From: Desulfolinea sp964487745
Lineage (GTDB): Bacteria > Chloroflexota > Anaerolineae > Anaerolineales > Villigracilaceae
Assembly (NCBI GenBank): GCA_964487745.1
Contig: CAZASG010000009.1
Location: forward strand, 39,417-103,416
DNA length: 64,000 nt
Reading direction: 5' to 3'
The position numbers were made by a program, and so were the translations under genes. The notes under the pieces are model-generated. The model saw only the letters and a program-made list of their open reading frames with translations. It was not told the DNA's origin and searched no databases. Below are positions 61,389-64,000 of the stretch, in pieces (positions within the stretch are counted from its first letter, which is position 1; every line of letters begins with the position of its first letter).

Positions 61389-62301
61389 TTTGCTCTTCTT
61401 TTTTGCCCTCGTGTTTCCCACAACTGCAGTTTTCGCCGCAGGGTTCAGCAGCTTTGCGCCGTAAGGCTTCTCGTTCGTCCCAGGGCTCAATTTCATCTCG
61501 ATGGAAAGAGTGACGCGCACCGCGCACTTCGTCGTCCAGTTGAACGACAACGGTTTCGGTGAGTGGCATTAGGTCTACGACACGCCCTTCGCCCTGTGGG
61601 GTGATGACGCGCTTTTTGATCTTCGGCATTGTTTTGCGTGCAGCTGCATAAGCTTCGTATTCATAGATTAGACAGCAACGCAAGCGCCCGCACATGCCGG
61701 TGATCTCAGATGGGGCGAGGGAGATACCTTGCGCCTTTGCCATCTTGATCGAGATGGGGCTGAAATCTGTCATGAATTTTGTGCAACAGCGCGTTTCGAG
61801 TCCGCAGGCACCCAAACCGCCTAAGATCTTGGCTACATCGCGAGGGCCGATCTGGCGCATTTCAACTTTTGATTCGTTGTATTTGTCCTGCATTTTTTTG
61901 CGCAGATCGTTCAGGTTGATCTTTTTATCCCCTTCGCTGCTATACAGATAGGTGAGGCGAGAGCCGTCGTAATTGAACTCAGCTTTGATGATCTTGACAT
62001 CTTCGAGTTTCATAGTGCTGACTTTCTCGCGACAATCGACCATGGCAGCTATTTCTTTTGAGCGCCAGGTTTGTGCCAATAAAAGATCGCGAGGGGTTGC
62101 GCGACGCAATACTTTTTTCCAGCCACCTTTAGGTTTAGCCGGATCTTCTTCATGACGTTGAATGATCTCTCCAAGGTGTTTGCCGCGTGCAGTGTCTACG
62201 ATAACGTGTTCGCCTACTTTAACATCAGGAATGCCACTCGTATCAAAATGATAGGTTTTTCCTGTTTTTGTAAATCGGATACCAATGATATGTGAATGCA
62301 T
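61366..62301 (-). CDS. PSP1/RicT-like cytoplasmic protein
   Basis: This 311-aa protein has the PSP1 domain of RicT/YaaT, known in Bacillus as part of the Ric complex for mRNA processing and sporulation control. Conserved Cys occur in GACGLETRCCTKF and MCGRLRCCLIYE, which could hold a Fe-S cluster as in RicAFT. A basic middle region is followed by a C-terminal tail with extra cysteines (PCGENCSCGKHEGKKEEQ). The ATG has no ribosome site and a TATAAT lies exactly 7 bases upstream, suggesting a leaderless transcript. It overlaps the PIG-L gene by 23 bp. Confidence 0.9.
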   Translation of the reverse strand: MHSHIIGIRFTKTGKTYHFDTSGIPDVKVGEHVIVDTARGKHLGEIIQRHEEDPAKPKGGWKKVLRRATPRDLLLAQTWRSKEIAAMVDCREKVSTMKLEDVKIIKAEFNYDGSRLTYLYSSEGDKKINLNDLRKKMQDKYNESKVEMRQIGPRDVAKILGGLGACGLETRCCTKFMTDFSPISIKMAKAQGISLAPSEITGMCGRLRCCLIYEYEAYAAARKTMPKIKKRVITPQGEGRVVDLMPLTETVVVQLDDEVRGARHSFHRDEIEPWDEREALRRKAAEPCGENCSCGKHEGKKEEQNAEAQSG

Positions 62302-62308
62302 GGGGGTT

Positions 62309-62336
62309 ATTATACCGAAAAGGGCGAGGTATACAA
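62309..62336 (-). promoter_or_regulatory. Leaderless promoter of the PSP1 gene
   Basis: On the minus strand TATAAT (62314-62309) is followed by 7 bases and the ATG at 62301. A TTGTAT (62336-62331) lies 16 bp upstream and serves as a plausible -35. It sits in the loop of the preceding terminator hairpin, so the two signals share sequence. Confidence 0.55.
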
Positions 62337-62348
62337 GCCTCGCCCTTT
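62318..62348 (-). terminator. Terminator of mrp, shared with the PSP1 promoter
   Basis: AAAGGGCGAGG/CCTCGCCCTTT stem, loop CTTGTATA, followed by TTC on the minus strand. It comes after the mrp stop codon. Confidence 0.75.
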
Positions 62349-62371
62349 AAGCATTTTGATATTAGTTTAAA

Positions 62372-63430
62372 TTAATCAGTGATGTTTATCTTAAGATCAA
62401 GTTTATTTGCACCTTCTTCAAGGGCTGCCACGCTGACCGCTTGTGCTACGGTTTCGGCGATCTCCTGCATGGCGACAGCAGCGTCGGTATCTGGCTGGGC
62501 GATGATCGCCGGTTGACCTTGATCGCCAGCCAGGCGGACGAAACCATTCATGGGGACGGAGCCGAGGAAGGGGATCTCGGCAGCTTTGGCGAGGGCTTCA
62601 CCACCGCCCTGACCAAAGACATCGCCGACCATATTTTCGATGATGCCCAAGATGGGGACTTCGAGCTTCTGGAACATTCCCAGCCCACGGCTTGCGTCTT
62701 CCAGCGAAACCGTTTGGGGTAGCGTTACCATGACCGCTCCTGTCAGCGGAAAGGACTGGGCAAGTGTCAATGGTGCGTCGCCGGTTCCCGGAGGAAGATC
62801 GACGATGAGATAGTCGAGTTCGCCCCATTCGACATCGGTCAGGAATTGGCGGATGGCAGAGTGGAGCATGGCACCACGCCAGATGAGGGGTTGACCTGGT
62901 TTTACGAGAAAGCCCATCGACATGACCTTGACGCCATGTGCTTCTGCCGGGACGAGTTTCTCTTTGGTGGCAGGAGGTAGTTTTTCGATGCCCATCATGG
63001 TGGGGATATTGGGGCCATAAATATCGGCATCCATCAAACCGACGCGGGCACCGCTTTTGGCGAGGGCGACAGCCAGGTTAACGGCAATTGTCGATTTGCC
63101 TACCCCACCTTTACCGGAACCCACCGCAATCGCGTTGCGGATCGGTGTGTCTACTAGTCCACGTAAACGGCCATCATTGGGGACATCTGCGTCCATTTTG
63201 ATATTGATGGTTTTCACGCCATCCACTTTTTCTACAGCCTGACGTGCATCTGCTTCGATCTTGCCTTTGAGCGGACAAGCAGGAGTGGTCAGGAAGATGC
63301 TGAAGTTGACGACATCGCCTTCGATGACGAGGTCACGGATCATATTGAGGGAGACCAGGTCTTTGTGTAAGTCTGGATCCATGACAGTGCTGAGAGCTGC
63401 TAACACTGCATCTTTTGTGATTTCTGCCAT
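62372..63430 (-). CDS. mrp: Mrp/NBP35-family ATP-binding Fe-S carrier
   Basis: This 352-aa protein transfers Fe-S clusters to target proteins. The N-terminal DUF59/MIP18 domain (1-90) contains DPDLHKDLVSLNMIRD. The P-loop is GKGGVGKST (about 105-113), followed by GLMDADIYGPNIPTMMG (about 133-149) and DLPPGTGDAPLTLAQ (about 219-233). Start ATG 63430 with AGAAGG upstream. A Mrp ATPase next to a 4Fe-4S gene at the window edge fits a role in cluster delivery. Confidence 0.94.
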   Translation of the reverse strand: MAEITKDAVLAALSTVMDPDLHKDLVSLNMIRDLVIEGDVVNFSIFLTTPACPLKGKIEADARQAVEKVDGVKTINIKMDADVPNDGRLRGLVDTPIRNAIAVGSGKGGVGKSTIAVNLAVALAKSGARVGLMDADIYGPNIPTMMGIEKLPPATKEKLVPAEAHGVKVMSMGFLVKPGQPLIWRGAMLHSAIRQFLTDVEWGELDYLIVDLPPGTGDAPLTLAQSFPLTGAVMVTLPQTVSLEDASRGLGMFQKLEVPILGIIENMVGDVFGQGGGEALAKAAEIPFLGSVPMNGFVRLAGDQGQPAIIAQPDTDAAVAMQEIAETVAQAVSVAALEEGANKLDLKINITD

Positions 63431-63532
63431 TGAGTACCTTCTTTTAGCAAAGAGTTTTTTATTCGCCGTGGGGACGGCAGCTAGAGTTTAATAACCTTGG
63501 GTATTCTACCAACGAAGTCTTAACAGCAAGTT

Positions 63533-63570
63533 AGAAAAAAACAGGCTGGAGTTTTTCATCCAACCTGTTT
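63533..63570 (-). terminator. Terminator of the 4Fe-4S gene
   Basis: On the minus strand AAACAGGTTGGA/TCCAGCCTGTTT is followed by a run of T. It lies just downstream of the stop at 63590. Confidence 0.85.
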
Positions 63571-63589
63571 CCTTGAAATATTGTCAAGC

Positions 63590-63991
63590 TTATTTACCGG
63601 CAGCCTTGGCAGCGCGAGCGGCAGCTTTAGCAGCTTTAGCTTCTGCCTTGGCTTTGCGGGCAGCTTCTTCAGTGGCGTTGTTGATCGGGCGAATTTCAGC
63701 ATAGTAGGATGCTGGCTTCATCAGATCGGCTTTGTTGTAGACAGTGCGCCCGTAGGAAGCGATCTCATAATCATGATCCATCTTGATCGCGTCGAAGGGA
63801 CAGTATTCAGAGCAAAGTCCACAGTTCATGCAGATGTCAACATCAATATAGAATTCTGCGGGGGCGGGCACAGGGCGACCGGTCTTCGGGTCGTTGGTAC
63901 GCTCGATCCAGATACACTGAGGGGGGCAGACTTTGGCGCAGATACCGCATCCATGTCCAACAACTTCGGCTATGCATTGGCTGTCGAAAAA
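63590..63991 (-). CDS. 4Fe-4S dicluster (NuoI-like) protein, incomplete at its 5' end
   Basis: The reading frame encodes 4Fe-4S binding domains: CGICAKVCPPQC near its start and DVDICMNCGLCSEYCPFDAIKM further on, like NADH:quinone oxidoreductase subunit I. The C-terminus is a long Ala/Lys-rich tail (EEAARKAKAEAKAAKAAARAAK). The frame meets an in-frame TAA at 63994-63992 only 2 codons from two residues before the first Cys region; no ATG/GTG/TTG start occurs in between. The GTG at 63871 is not a credible start because a cysteine motif lies upstream of it. So the 5' part is missing or disrupted. Confidence 0.6.
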   Translation of the reverse strand, partial: FFDSQCIAEVVGHGCGICAKVCPPQCIWIERTNDPKTGRPVPAPAEFYIDVDICMNCGLCSEYCPFDAIKMDHDYEIASYGRTVYNKADLMKPASYYAEIRPINNATEEAARKAKAEAKAAKAAARAAKAAGK

Positions 63992-64000
63992 TTAATGAAC

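Noticed and set aside
63590..63871. Complete small ferredoxin starting at GTG 63871
   Set aside because: Cys-rich Fe-S coding continues upstream of this codon in the same frame.

Overview
The window looks like chromosomal DNA of a member of the Chloroflexota, most likely an Anaerolineae-type anaerobe. This is an inference from the gene set: a PSP1/RicT-like protein, an Mrp ATPase with an N-terminal DUF59 domain, a YfbK-like von Willebrand lipoprotein, DUF1385/YqhQ, DUF4173, SAM hydrolase, methylmalonyl-CoA epimerase and many short dispersed palindromic repeats. Most genes are moderately GC-balanced housekeeping genes. Three stretches are visibly AT-richer: 11.9-13.0 kb, 28.1-29.5 kb and 51.2-55.4 kb. 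They carry accessory genes and are probably acquired. No rRNA, CRISPR array, transposase, prophage or integrase gene was found.

Layout. 0-7.8 kb (minus) is a run uvrC - receiver protein - 51-aa Lys-rich membrane peptide - prfA - a 702-aa glycosyltransferase/ABC-permease fusion - MalG-like permease - prmC - partial membrane protein. The release factor gene and its methyltransferase gene are therefore separated by two transporter genes. 8.0-13.0 kb (plus) holds a Yip1 protein, a PncC/CinA C-terminal amidohydrolase, a formyltransferase, a VWA lipoprotein, an HNH nuclease and a small membrane protein. 13.0-15.1 kb (minus) has metG, preceded by a dispersed repeat and a candidate structured RNA with its own promoter and terminator. 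15.2-22.8 kb holds a lipoprotein, small membrane proteins, a large REC/PAS/GAF/HD-GYP protein predicted to act on cyclic di-GMP, and a PHP protein. 22.9-27.9 kb (plus) holds secG, a family-5 solute-binding protein, an M20 dipeptidase and DUF1385.

27.95-29.33 kb has the architecture of one integron gene cassette: a minus-strand gene with an ApeA/HEPN-like C-terminus followed by an attC-like site. The site's outer arm is perfectly complementary to the cassette's own 5' end. 29.5-36.5 kb has a divergent PlsY-like protein, TerC, DUF4173, a YcxB-like protein, methylmalonyl-CoA epimerase, tilS and an orphan histidine kinase. 36.6-45.2 kb (plus) is a surface-glycan locus: GT2, polyprenyl glycosylphosphotransferase, NAD epimerase, FlaA1/CapD-type enzyme, two FemAB-like transferases and a D-cysteine-desulfhydrase-like enzyme. 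Its intergenic gaps are filled with dispersed repeats of four families. 45.5-51.1 kb has a secreted PKD protein, SAM hydrolase and a very large membrane protein. 51.2-55.3 kb (minus) is an AT-rich glycan set (GT4, flippase-like protein, pyruvyltransferase, methyltransferase) lying just downstream of a tRNA with anticodon CAT. 55.7-64 kb has a class III-like sirtuin, feoAB, an M20 amidohydrolase, DUF2785, PIG-L deacetylase, PSP1, Mrp and the end of a NuoI-like 4Fe-4S protein cut by the window edge.

The most interesting observations are the putative integron cassette, the GT39-MalF fusion inside the prfA-prmC run, the candidate RNA upstream of metG, a recurring TATAAT-N7-ATG (leaderless) arrangement, and the dense use of dispersed palindromes at gene borders.
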